A stretch of DNA of 19,683 nt. Origin: Paraeggerthella sp964369725 (GTDB taxonomy: Bacteria > Actinomycetota > Coriobacteriia > Coriobacteriales > Eggerthellaceae). Under the pieces are notes generated by a model. The model worked only from the letters and a program-made list of their open reading frames with translations. It did not search any database and had not been told where the DNA came from. The stretch covers positions 1-19,683 of the forward strand of contig CAYJGC010000028.1 in assembly GCA_964369725.1 (NCBI GenBank), written 5' to 3'. Below, piece after piece: positions 1 to 7,770 of this stretch (the stretch's first letter is position 1; each line of letters begins with the position of its first letter). The position numbers and the translations under genes are program-made.

Positions 1-63
1 CAGCCACCCCAACAGCCTGCGCCTATCACCTTGGCTGCGCAGGGTGCTCCAGCTCATAAATAA
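1..63 (+). CDS. 3' end of an unidentified gene (partial)
   Basis: Frame 1 is open from the window edge to a TAA at 61-63 and encodes about 20 residues rich in Pro, Gln and Ala (ending APAHK). Such a composition is common in disordered C-terminal tails, so this may be the end of a gene that begins outside the window. Frame 2 is also open here, up to 250, but its translation looks non-coding. No clear terminator follows. The identity cannot be told from 20 residues, and the call rests only on composition. Confidence 0.3.
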   Translation, partial: QPPQQPAPITLAAQGAPAHK

Positions 64-242
64 AGATGCGAAAAACCCAATCCAAGGTAAACAGTTCAAA
101 ATCAACCTACCGAAGGGACTGTATCAAAAGCCTTCTAACGGAAAGAGTTGCAGCCTTTATCGGTTTACAGCCTCAGCTATGCCGCGTGTGGCCTTTCCAA
201 TTATACGGCTAAATAAATATCATCTTTTGAACCTAGAAAAAA

Positions 243-251
243 TGATATAAT
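243..251 (+). promoter_or_regulatory. Extended -10 promoter of the protease-lipoprotein operon
   Basis: The sequence TGATATAAT is a perfect TGnTATAAT extended -10 element. No good -35 hexamer lies 16-18 bp upstream, which extended -10 promoters tolerate. Transcription would start near 257-259, at the first bases of the inverted repeat, leaving an approximately 80-nt leader before the ATG at 337. Confidence 0.55.
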
Positions 252-256
252 CGCCA

Positions 257-296
257 AAATAAATAAATTTATCGTTTTATATAAATTTATTTATTT
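257..296. repeat. Perfect 16-bp A/T-only inverted repeat
   Basis: The left arm AAATAAATAAATTTAT (257-272) and right arm ATAAATTTATTTATTT (281-296) are exact reverse complements, separated by 8 nt. The element sits just downstream of the extended -10 at 246-251 and 27 nt before the ribosome site of the protease gene. It could be an operator at the transcription start, or an A-U hairpin at the extreme 5' end of the mRNA. It lacks the G+C stem of a terminator. Confidence 0.7.
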
Positions 297-336
297 GCAA
301 AATTATGATTCATTTGGAAGAAAAAGGAGATAATTT

Positions 337-1500
337 ATGATACAAAAAAGAAGGCCTGGGTATTTTAGTTTACTAGCGACAGTACTTCTTGTTTTCGCCT
401 GCACGCTGCCAACGTCAGCATATGCTGAAGAGAAAAACCCTTCTGAGGGGACTGTCCTATTTACCGAAGATATTGCTTTTATAGTTGCGGAAAATTTTGC
501 GTCTGACTTCCACCCTAGAGAAACCCTCCAGCCTTCCTCCTCTTTAGCTTTTTGCAATACTAAAGGAGATACGGGATATATCATCAATTACAACAAAGGA
601 AACAACCCTTATGGATATGTAATTATTGACCCCAGCTTGGACGGGTTGATTGCAGAATACTCAATTGGGTCTAATACAAAGAGCCCCTATGAAGTCGCAA
701 TGGAAAAATCAGGAAATGTAGAGACTAGATCTCTTGAGGATCCAGTTATAGTTCAAGTGAGTCCAATTGAATATGGAATCGTTGACACCACCCTAGACAC
801 AATTAGCACGAACAGTGGTGCTGAATCGGATATTGTAGATATTGTGGGAAGCGAAAATGTCACCGAAGCAAAAAACCCGGCGACTTGGGGCGATGCCACG
901 GTTGATGTTGTTGATGTTTATCGCAATTACAGCATCACAGCTGCGGCAAATTTACCCATATGGACAAGCGTTCCGCAATTTAGGGTCATTGAGATCTCCG
1001 GAAGATATGCATGCTCCGTATCCGCCTATTTTGCAATTTCGGGCTATTACGGATTAGTTGATACTGCGAATGATGGGCAGGCCTATATCGACATCTGGAA
1101 TTATACTGGCACAACCGTAGATACAAACAACCTAGACACTTCCGCCATCTGGGGTTCAACACCTATCGATTCGGGAGCAAACGGTTTCGTCAACTATCTT
1201 GCCTCTAAAGGCAAGTATGTAACCCAGTATACAACTTCAGGGAAACCAGCATTTGAGGAGTATGTCACCTCAATCAATAACCAAGATGCTAGCGTTATGC
1301 ACGGATGGCTTTATAACAGCCAAGGCGTCATGGAAGGGCATACGATGTTTGTGGAGGGCTATATCAGAGCGCTCAGTAATGACAGCTGGGACTCCTTGCG
1401 AATTCTTCAAGTTTTCGACGGATGGTATTCAGGTGTTAGGTATATTAATTATGACTTTGCAAACTACGCCCAATTCAGAGGAACGTTCTTCGTTGATTAA
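337..1500 (+). CDS. Secreted papain-fold cysteine protease (C10/C39-like)
   Basis: This 387-residue protein has a typical signal peptide: basic RKR-type start, hydrophobic stretch at about 10-25 and an AYA cleavage site at residue 30. Residues 40-120 resemble the propeptide of streptopain-type (C10) proteases, including a YGYVIID segment. The C-terminal half carries a likely catalytic arrangement: Cys226 in GRYACSVSAYF, His335 in EGHTMFVEGY, and Asp361 or a nearby residue in VFDGW. This order is that of papain-fold C10/C39/C70 peptidases. The start is fixed by AAGGAG at 324-329. The protein is probably exported as a zymogen and acts outside the cell. The downstream lipoprotein gene overlaps its end, so the two are probably co-translated. 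Substrate is unknown. C39-like non-bacteriocin peptidase is an alternative name. The family is recognised by motif only. Confidence 0.6.
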   Translation: MIQKRRPGYFSLLATVLLVFACTLPTSAYAEEKNPSEGTVLFTEDIAFIVAENFASDFHPRETLQPSSSLAFCNTKGDTGYIINYNKGNNPYGYVIIDPSLDGLIAEYSIGSNTKSPYEVAMEKSGNVETRSLEDPVIVQVSPIEYGIVDTTLDTISTNSGAESDIVDIVGSENVTEAKNPATWGDATVDVVDVYRNYSITAAANLPIWTSVPQFRVIEISGRYACSVSAYFAISGYYGLVDTANDGQAYIDIWNYTGTTVDTNNLDTSAIWGSTPIDSGANGFVNYLASKGKYVTQYTTSGKPAFEEYVTSINNQDASVMHGWLYNSQGVMEGHTMFVEGYIRALSNDSWDSLRILQVFDGWYSGVRYINYDFANYAQFRGTFFVD

Positions 1501-1900
1501 GTCAGATGCAACATACCTGAGAAAAGCAGTGTTTGCCGCTGCTTTTCTCGTTCTTTCATTAGCGATGCTTACAAGTTGCTTAAGTAACGAAAGACCAGCT
1601 GTAGAGGAAGGAATTGAGGACATGGAATCCACCGGCAGCAGCTCAATGGTTATCCTTAGCGGCAAAGGAACCGTAGTTAACATTGACCGCGAAAACATGC
1701 AAGCGACGATTCTCATGGACAGCACAGGCATTCATGAGAATCAGGAAGTTCTCTTCGATTTTACCAAGCACACAAAATCTCAACCTGTCGAGCTCGATTT
1801 ATGCAATCAGGGCGATCAGGTTATAGTCACGTACTTCAATACCCAAATTTCATCTGGTGGTTTGGCAGGAGAATCGCTAGTGTTAGTCAACGCCTCCTAA
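1493..1900 (+). CDS. Small putative lipoprotein, translationally coupled to the protease
   Basis: A 135-residue protein results if translation starts at TTG 1493, giving the leader MIKSDATYLRKAVF, a hydrophobic core and a lipobox ending LTSC, with lipidated Cys29. The mature part is about 107 residues: an acidic linker, then an apparently all-beta domain (GKGTVVNI, ATILMDS, QVIVTYF, ESLVLVNAS), possibly OB-like. The frame is open further upstream (ATG at 1451), but that would put about 14 extra residues before the signal peptide. AGAGGAA at 1477-1483 is the likely ribosome site. The start overlaps the protease stop (1498-1500) by 8 nt. Small lipoproteins encoded after C10 proteases can be their inhibitors, which is a possible role here. 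Function is otherwise unknown. Confidence 0.6.
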   Translation: MIKSDATYLRKAVFAAAFLVLSLAMLTSCLSNERPAVEEGIEDMESTGSSSMVILSGKGTVVNIDRENMQATILMDSTGIHENQEVLFDFTKHTKSQPVELDLCNQGDQVIVTYFNTQISSGGLAGESLVLVNAS

Positions 1901-1923
1901 ACGCAGCTTCTTAAAGCTTGCGT
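1901..1923. terminator. Weak hairpin between convergent genes
   Basis: ACGCAGCTT (1901-1909) pairs with AAGCTTGCGT (1914-1923) around a 4-nt loop with one bulged base. It lies directly after the lipoprotein stop and before the convergent degV stop at 1951. No T-run follows on either strand, so it is a weak candidate for a terminator serving both genes. Confidence 0.3.
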
Positions 1924-1950
1924 CATACGTCACGCTCTCTGCACACTTGC

Positions 1951-2805
1951 TTAATCCAAGTCAAGATGGGGGAATGCGCTCAAATCAACTGCCTGAACTG
2001 CAACACAACCAGGACCACCCTGCGTGATAAAGGCAGGACTGAGATTAAACAAACCTGTTCTACATGTAGGGAATGCTTCTTTTATGCGTTCAAGAGCCCA
2101 CGTTGCGTTAGGAAGATTATCCGCATGGCTAACGCCCAAAAAGTACCCTTCGCCCGCTCCGTTCTTTTTAAGATAAGCAATTGATGCGTCAATTCCCTTC
2201 TGGAAATTACGAGCAATAGTTAAGCGCTCCAGGCGGGTTCCATCCTCTGTTTGACACAGTACAGGAGCGGCCTTAAGCAGCCCTACAAATTTTGCTGCAA
2301 GCGGAGTGAGGCGACCACCACGACGCAAAAAATCAAAATCTGCTGGCAATAGACAGGAGCGAGCACTCTCGACAATTGGCGCTAGCTGATCCAATACCTC
2401 TTTTGCGCGTTGATGCTTTTTAGAGAGCTCCACCGCAGCTAAAGCTAAAGCGCGATGAGGCACGCAAAGCGTTTGCGTATTAAGCACGTGGATAGACTCT
2501 GGGTGAGGAGCCTGCTCACGTAACCCACAGGCAACCTCATATGAGCCGGATAATCCATTAGCTAAGGTTAGATGAATTACTTCTTCGTCTGTGTCATAAG
2601 CCTCAAGAACTGACCCGGGGATCGGACTAGAGCTCTTAGGCAGTCCTCCCTCATGGATGAGCTGCAAAAACTCCTCCGAAGAAATATCTTCGTACTCAAC
2701 CCAAGTTTTGTCTTCTATCGTTACCGTAAGAGGAGTGACCTCAATCCCACGCTTGGCACCTTGCTCGACAGAATACATTACCGAAGAATCTGACACTATT
2801 TTCAT
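1951..2805 (-). CDS. DegV family fatty-acid-binding protein
   Basis: This 284-residue cytoplasmic protein has the usual DegV length and fold marks: MKIVSDSS at the N-terminus, the SSSPIPG loop at about 58-64 that corresponds to TSQPS, LSGSY at about 85, the FDFLRRGGRLT helix-turn at about 158-168, and a C-terminal THxGPG-like segment (ITQGGPGCVAVQ). DegV/FakB proteins bind a fatty acid and present it to the FakA kinase for incorporation into phospholipid. No fakA gene is in the window. AAAGAGG precedes the ATG. pcrA lies 196 bp upstream on the same strand, and no clear promoter was found between them. Confidence 0.88.
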   Translation of the reverse strand: MKIVSDSSVMYSVEQGAKRGIEVTPLTVTIEDKTWVEYEDISSEEFLQLIHEGGLPKSSSPIPGSVLEAYDTDEEVIHLTLANGLSGSYEVACGLREQAPHPESIHVLNTQTLCVPHRALALAAVELSKKHQRAKEVLDQLAPIVESARSCLLPADFDFLRRGGRLTPLAAKFVGLLKAAPVLCQTEDGTRLERLTIARNFQKGIDASIAYLKKNGAGEGYFLGVSHADNLPNATWALERIKEAFPTCRTGLFNLSPAFITQGGPGCVAVQAVDLSAFPHLDLD

Positions 2806-3001
2806 AAAGAGCCTCTTTCTCGTCAGGCTATCCTTTTGTTTTTAAAACCACCTCTATGGCGAAAAATCACCGCAAGGAAACAGTCATCATGACAACCTTT
2901 GCCACAAATAGCAAGAAAAAGGTTGAAAATGCACAAGCCTCTAACAAAATACCCTGCTCATGCCTACATTCAACAAACCAAACGCACCTCAAATCAAGTT
3001 T
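2806..3001. other. Spacer between pcrA and degV
   Basis: This 196-bp A/T-rich spacer contains a 7-bp inverted repeat (AACCTTT at 2894-2900 and AAAGGTT at 2918-2924). The repeat is not followed by a T-run on the minus strand. Neither a convincing terminator for pcrA nor a promoter for degV was identified. Confidence 0.4.
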
Positions 3002-5401
3002 TTAGGCGTTCAGTTTTACAATAGGTGCATAATCCTTAAGCAATTTTTTTGTCTGACCCAGCTTAGCAAAGCGAACATGAAGCATGTCACCATCCACCTT
3101 GGTTACTTTTCCTCGACCGAATGTCTTATGATCAACCGTGTCGCCTACCGCAAACTCCATTGCAGCTGCAGCCTTTTTTTCCGCACCCGGACGCACATAA
3201 GAACCGTCTCTCCCACCTTCGCGACCCGCAGATCCCGAAGCACTCGAACGCCCAAACACGCGACCATCACCCGCTTCAGTCCCCGACCCTGCGATACCTC
3301 TACGGCTTCCGCGCTTCTCCCAGCCGGTTCCACTATAACCCGCCGAGCCAACACCCGATGTTTCACGCAATTCTGTGGGAATCTCCTGAATAAAGCGCGA
3401 ACTGGGATTTGAAGACGTTTGTCCAAAAATTTGACGCGCATAGGCACAGGTGAGGAATAACTTTTTGCGAGCACGCGTAATCGCAACATACGCCAAGCGA
3501 CGCTCCTCTTCGATACCAGCTGCATCGTTAATACTATTGCTGTGAGGAAATAACGTTTCCTCCATACCGGCAACAAACACGCAATCAAACTCAAGTCCTT
3601 TTGAAGAATGAACAGTCATCAACGTGATAGCATGACCGTCTTCGGCTACGGTATCGAGGTCGGTTCGCAAGCGCACCCACTCAATCAAGTCTTCAAGAGA
3701 ATCACCTCGCAATATGCGAACAGGTTCAGGTTGTTGCGCACCGTCTTGAGCGCCCCCTTGCGCCGCAAGCGCTCCTTGCGCTTCCGTCGCAGCACGGGCG
3801 TCTTGGGCTACCGGAGCCTCAAACATAACTTCATCAGCATCATGTGTCGCGGAGTATTCGTCGACTACACTCAAAAATTCCTGAATGTTTTCAACACGTC
3901 CTAAAGCCTCATCGGTTCCTTCCGCACGAAGAGCAGAGATTAAACCACTTTTCTCAATAATCATCTCAACTATGCGGCGCAACTCTCCCTCATAGGTGCG
4001 CGCCTCATTAAAGAGCGCAACAAAGCCTGCAATCGATTGACGCGTTGCCAAACGGACGTCGGGATCCATCATCACAAGCTCTGCAGCCTCCATGAAGGTC
4101 ATATCCATCTCGCGTGCAAATTGCTCGATGCGTTCAATACTTGTTTTACCAATACCGCGTCGTGGCGCATTGATAACACGCTTTGCAGCCATATCGTCCG
4201 CAGGATTAATAACCAACGTAAGGTAGGCCATAACATCACGAATTTCTGCACGATCAAAAAAGCGCGTGCCGCCCACAATGCGGTAAGGAATACCCGCACG
4301 AAGCAACATGTCTTCAAGCATGCGGCTTTGCGCATTGGTGCGATAAAATACGGCCACTTGATTGTATGACAACCCTCGAACCCGCTGTTTTTCAATCTCG
4401 CCCGCAATCCAACGGCCTTCATCACGTTCATCAGAGGCCATATAAACTTTAATTTTGTCGCCATTTTCAGCATCGGTGAAGAGTTTTTTGGCCTTACGGT
4501 GCGTGTTGTTCGTAATAACTGCATTTGCCGCAGCTAAAACATTTCCCACACTGCGGTAATTCTGTTCAAGCTTTACCGTATGCGCCTCAGGATAATCTTG
4601 CTCAAACTCTAAAATATTGCGAATATCAGCACCGCGCCATGAATAAATGGACTGGTCATCATCGCCGACTACCATGATGTTTTTATGATTAGCAGCTAAA
4701 AGACCCGTAATGGCATACTGCGCATGATTGGTGTCTTGGTATTCGTCAACCATGATGTAGCGAAAACGATCTTGGTAAGCTTCGAGCACGCTTGGATGGT
4801 GCTTGAGCAAGAGATAGGCATAGAGTAACAGGTCATCGAAATCAAACGCATTCGCTGCCTTAAGGCGCTCTTGCAACATAGCGTACACACGTGCGGCCTG
4901 TTTACCCACAGGATCTATTGCTTGCTTTTCAAATTCAGCAGGCATAACTAATTCGTTTTTTGCTGTTGAAATTCGCCCCATGAGCGCATTTACCGGGAAA
5001 CGTTTTGGATCAATGTCTAGATGAGCCATAATCTCTTTATACAGACGCTTTTGATCATCGGTGTCATAAATGGTAAAGCTCTTCGAAAATCCCAAACGCT
5101 CGGCATCAGACCTGAGGATCCGCACACACATGCTATGAAATGTTGAAACCCACATACCGCGCGAACTTGAACCTACCAACGTACCTAAGCGCTCTCTCAT
5201 CTCTGCAGCAGCTTTATTGGTAAAGGTAATAGCAAGAATCTGCCAAGGAGCAACCCCAAGGTTGTCAATCAGATTTGCAATGCGGTAGGTAAGCACACGA
5301 GTTTTACCCGATCCAGCACCCGCCAAAACCAGCAAAGGACCCTCGGTGGTCACAACCGCTTCACGCTGAGGTGCGTTAAGGGAATCAATATCAATAGACA
5401 T
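3002..5401 (-). CDS. pcrA: UvrD/PcrA-type 3'-5' DNA helicase
   Basis: This 799-residue superfamily 1A helicase acts in nucleotide excision repair, replication restart and transcription-coupled repair. Visible motifs in order: NAPQREAV (Q motif), GAGSGKT (Walker A, about 29-35), FTNKAAAEM (Ia), VDEYQDTN (II), GDDDQSIYSWRGA (III), LEQNYRS (IV), TVHSSKGLEFD (V) and YVAITRARKKL (VI). The C-terminus holds a small domain (VGDTVDHKTFGRGKV, from about 747) found in PcrA and known to contact RNA polymerase. It is longer than typical PcrA (about 720-750), because of an Ala/Gln/Gly-rich insertion at about residues 527-566 and a Gly/Ser/Arg-rich linker at about 672-745. GAGGAG lies 9 nt before the ATG. 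Confidence 0.93.
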   Translation of the reverse strand: MSIDIDSLNAPQREAVVTTEGPLLVLAGAGSGKTRVLTYRIANLIDNLGVAPWQILAITFTNKAAAEMRERLGTLVGSSSRGMWVSTFHSMCVRILRSDAERLGFSKSFTIYDTDDQKRLYKEIMAHLDIDPKRFPVNALMGRISTAKNELVMPAEFEKQAIDPVGKQAARVYAMLQERLKAANAFDFDDLLLYAYLLLKHHPSVLEAYQDRFRYIMVDEYQDTNHAQYAITGLLAANHKNIMVVGDDDQSIYSWRGADIRNILEFEQDYPEAHTVKLEQNYRSVGNVLAAANAVITNNTHRKAKKLFTDAENGDKIKVYMASDERDEGRWIAGEIEKQRVRGLSYNQVAVFYRTNAQSRMLEDMLLRAGIPYRIVGGTRFFDRAEIRDVMAYLTLVINPADDMAAKRVINAPRRGIGKTSIERIEQFAREMDMTFMEAAELVMMDPDVRLATRQSIAGFVALFNEARTYEGELRRIVEMIIEKSGLISALRAEGTDEALGRVENIQEFLSVVDEYSATHDADEVMFEAPVAQDARAATEAQGALAAQGGAQDGAQQPEPVRILRGDSLEDLIEWVRLRTDLDTVAEDGHAITLMTVHSSKGLEFDCVFVAGMEETLFPHSNSINDAAGIEEERRLAYVAITRARKKLFLTCAYARQIFGQTSSNPSSRFIQEIPTELRETSGVGSAGYSGTGWEKRGSRRGIAGSGTEAGDGRVFGRSSASGSAGREGGRDGSYVRPGAEKKAAAAMEFAVGDTVDHKTFGRGKVTKVDGDMLHVRFAKLGQTKKLLKDYAPIVKLNA

Positions 5402-5454
5402 TCAAGCGTTCTCCTCAAATAGGATGAAAAATTTGCGTTCGTATTTTACCGCTT

Positions 5455-5503
5455 TTAAACGAAAACGACAGGCAAACACGTGTAATCTGCGTAAGCCTGT
5501 CGT
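5455..5503 (-). terminator. Rho-independent terminator after the Na/Pi symporter gene
   Basis: A perfect 9-bp stem (GCCTGTCGT at 5495-5503 with ACGACAGGC at 5465-5473 on the plus strand) encloses a 21-nt loop. Read on the minus strand it is followed by TTTTCGTTTAAAA. A second short stem, GCGCAG/CTGCGC with a 3-nt loop, lies at 5519-5533 between it and the stop codon. Together they separate the symporter gene from pcrA. Confidence 0.65.
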
Positions 5504-5541
5504 CGTTATTTCGTTCTTGCGCAGTACCTGCGCTTAGTTGT

Positions 5542-7478
5542 TTACTTTACTGCTTCTTTTTCGCTATCTTCAGCTGGGACTTCAGCCGCTACTTCTGGTT
5601 GAGGCAAAGACTGCGCTTGCTCATCCCCTGCATCTTGCCCCTCTTCACAAGCGGGAGAATCAGCCTGCTCAAATACCGTGCATTCACATAGCTCAAAACC
5701 ATGTTCGACCAAATTAGTGCATTCATTACAAGCACGCTCAAGCTGAAGAAGAAGCTGGTCGTACGTCCTCTTATTCTGAGGAGCGCATGCCTTGCTGCTA
5801 ACGCGGCGATAGTGTGCCTTGCGCGCCTTGCTTTGTCGCTTGATTATCTGACGACGCTGCTCGTTAAATTGCAGCTCAGAGTCTTCACTACGATGACGTA
5901 GCAAATTAAGCACTGCCACATACATGTCACACACGAGACGAGCGCTTTCTACCAGCTCATTGCGCGCCTCTTCGGTAAACCGTTTCTTTGAAGNNNNNNN
6001 NNNNNNNNNNNNNNNNNNNNNNNNNNNNNNNNNNNNNNNNNNNNNNNNNNNNNNNNNNNNNNNNNNNNNNNNNNNNNNNNNNNNNNNNNNNNNCGAGCGC
6101 TTTCTACCAGCTCATTGCGCGCCTCTTCGGTAAACCGTTTCTTTGAAGAAAGCTGCTCTTTGTAGGTAGTGATTACATCGAGACAGCGCGCGTTGATACC
6201 ACCAACGGAGTTAACCACGAGCATCAAGCTTGAAATCTCTGCTGCTTGCTGTTCTGTTGCAGCACCCGCAGAAAGAAGTTCTACCGCATAGTTAGCCAAC
6301 TCAGTTTCTGCATGTTCGACCACTCTACAATCAGATTCAAGTTCCGCTAACAAAACTTTATCCTGTGCTTCAATTGCACCCGGCAAGCTTCCCAGTATGT
6401 CACGCACCTTAACAATGTATTTGCGCAGCTCTTCGCCATACATTCTCATAGCAAACACAGGTTGATTTACAAGCTTGGTATCAAGGTGAACCAAAGCGCC
6501 ACCACCTAAGCTCTTGTCGTCGCCCGGAACAATAAATGTCACAATCTTTACCATAACACCCAAGAAAGGCAACCACAAAAGAGTACAAACAATATTGAAT
6601 GTCGTATGAGCGTTTGCAATTTGGCGGGCAATAACCTCAAGCTCCGGACCAGGAGTGATAGTCTGCACAAACAGAACAAGCAACGGCGACAAGAACATAA
6701 ACAAAGTTGCACCCGTAATATTAAAAACGGTATGCGCTATCGCCGTTCGTTTTGCATCACGAGATTGTCCTATACAGGCCAGAAGAGCCGTAATAGTGGT
6801 TCCGATATTGTCACCAAGCAAAATGGGGATTGAGCCTGAAAGACCTATGATGCTCGTCGCCCCATCAGGGCCGGCCTGAGACGCAAAGCTTTGTAATACC
6901 GCAATAGTAGCACTCGAGCTTTGCACCACCACTGTCATAAGCGTGCCCACCAACACACCTAAAATAGGAATGTCTTTTACATAATCAATCATAGAAAGGA
7001 ATACAGCGCTTTCTGCAAGGGGCTTCATAACACTGCCCATAGTATCAATACCTACAAAAAGCAAACCGAATGCAAAAATGGTTTGACCAATATTTTTGGT
7101 ACGCTGCTCTTTCGCAATAAACCAGATAAGAAAGCCAATAAAAACAATAATCCAAATGTAGTCGCTCAGTTTAAAAGCGATAAGCTGCGCAGTAATGGTA
7201 GTGCCAATGTTTGCACCAAAAATTACTGCAATAGCTTGACGCAAGGTCATCAATCGAGCGCTAACGAAACCGATTGCCATAACAGTTGTTGCACTGGAGC
7301 TTTGCAGTACTGCCGTACATAAAGCACCCGCTAAAACACCCAAAACAGGATTTGAAGTCAACATTCCCAAAATTGACTTCATTTTTTCGCCGGCGACTTT
7401 TTGCAAGCCCTCCGACATCATGTTCATACCAAAAAGGAACACGGCCAAACCGCCAAGCAGGCCGAAAAGTGTCTCCAT
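5542..7478 (-). CDS. Na+/phosphate symporter with PhoU-like C-terminal domain (interrupted by assembly gap)
   Basis: This is one gene split by an artefactual gap. Merging the 55-bp copies that flank the N-run gives one open frame of about 593 residues. The junction reads ...ESA-R-LVCDMYV... and joins the membrane part to the tail at 5542-5934. The protein has the two inverted halves of the NptA/PNaS family: QSSSA at about 60-64 with GANIGTT at 89-95, and QSSSA at about 187-191 with GDNIGTT at 223-229. A cytoplasmic helical PhoU-like domain follows from about 340. The tail (LHRSED... to an acidic Pro/Glu/Ala end) contains several Cys. It imports phosphate with sodium. The start is ATG 7478; GTG 7481 is possible and has better spacing from AAGGGA. 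A tandem direct repeat upstream suggests Pho control. Confidence 0.88.
5939..5993. repeat. Left copy of the 55-bp duplication at the assembly gap
   Basis: This 55-bp stretch is identical to 6094-6148. It ends exactly where the N-run begins. It is best explained as the overlap of two contig ends, not as a biological repeat. Confidence 0.95.
5994..6093. other. Assembly gap of 100 N
   Basis: Exactly 100 unknown bases, the conventional length for a gap of unknown size. Both flanks carry the same 55 bp, abutting the gap. The true distance is therefore probably negative: the contigs overlap and no sequence is missing. Confidence 0.98.
6094..6148. repeat. Right copy of the 55-bp duplication at the assembly gap
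   Basis: Identical to 5939-5993 and starting at the first base after the N-run. Collapsing the two copies keeps the symporter frame open and gives a coding length divisible by three. Confidence 0.95.
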
Positions 7479-7591
7479 CACAGCAATTTCCCTTCGTATT
7501 ATCTCGTAGCATTATTTACGGACATGCAAACTTGCCCCATCGGGCGCACCGGCTATAGAATAGCGTCATTTCGATAAGATGGGTATAACTA

Positions 7592-7613
7592 ATTTGTAAA
7601 CTCTTGGTAAACT
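7592..7613 (-). promoter_or_regulatory. Candidate Pho box (tandem 11-bp direct repeat)
   Basis: On the minus strand two contiguous 11-bp units, AGTTTACCAAG (7603-7613) and AGTTTACAAAT (7592-7602), share AGTTTAC and an A-rich spacer. PhoB/PhoP boxes are 11-bp-period direct repeats of a 7-bp core with an A/T spacer. The element lies about 115 bp upstream of the Na/Pi symporter start. A TATACC-like -10 follows 4-10 bp downstream. The link to phosphate starvation is an inference from repeat geometry and the gene served. Confidence 0.4.
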
Positions 7614-7710
7614 TTTTACAAAAACCCACCGACACAACTTTCCTGACAGACCCACCTTTTAGAAAGCCTCGCCACGCAATCCTAACGTACCTAAACTTAA
7701 AGCTAGTCCT

Positions 7711-7742
7711 TAAAAAAGCTCTTGCCAATCATGACAAGAGCT
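7711..7742 (-). terminator. Rho-independent terminator of the DAHP synthase operon
   Basis: AGCTCTTG (7717-7724) and CAAGAGCT (7735-7742) form a perfect 8-bp stem with a 10-nt loop. Read on the minus strand it is followed by six T. It lies about 30 bp after the DAHP synthase stop. Confidence 0.85.
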
Positions 7743-7770
7743 CTCCCTTTAAAAATCAATAATCTTGGTA

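Larger units (their letters stand above)
64..336 (+). other. Intergenic region upstream of the secreted protease
   Basis: About 270 bp with no convincing gene. It becomes very A/T-rich towards its right end and contains an extended -10 promoter and a long A/T inverted repeat (annotated separately). No hairpin followed by a T-run was found after the TAA at 61-63. A 68-codon ORF at 44-250 has no ribosome site and an atypical composition, and was not accepted. Confidence 0.5.
7482..7770. other. Intergenic region between DAHP synthase and the Na/Pi symporter
   Basis: This 289-bp region holds the terminator of the upstream aromatic operon (7711-7742) and a tandem 11-bp repeat that may be a Pho box (7592-7613). 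AAGGGA, the likely ribosome site of the symporter gene, lies at about 7490-7495. A 70-codon minus-strand ORF (7516-7728) spans the terminator and looks non-coding. Confidence 0.5.

Noticed and set aside
44..250. A plus-strand ORF of 68 codons near the left edge
   Set aside because: No ribosome site at the ATG, no recognisable motif, and the 3' end runs into the promoter region of the protease gene.
1253..1492. An N-terminal extension of about 80 residues on the lipoprotein
   Set aside because: This part overlaps the protease gene in another frame, and a signal peptide with lipobox begins only after TTG 1493.
2894..2924. Inverted repeat AACCTTT/AAAGGTT as a pcrA terminator
   Set aside because: The stem is A/T-rich with a 17-nt loop and no T-run follows on the minus strand.
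3121..3594. Arg/Pro-rich ORFs on both strands in the 3' part of pcrA
   Set aside because: They are shadow frames of the Gly/Ser/Arg-rich linker of PcrA and have no start signals of their own.
5542..5934. A separate small Cys-containing protein of about 130 residues
   Set aside because: Its apparent GTG start has no ribosome site, and the frame joins that of the symporter once the gap is collapsed. It is the C-terminal tail of that protein.
5939..6148. A genuine tandem duplication inside the symporter gene
   Set aside because: Both copies end exactly at a 100-N run and collapsing them restores one reading frame, which fits an unmerged contig overlap, not a biological repeat.
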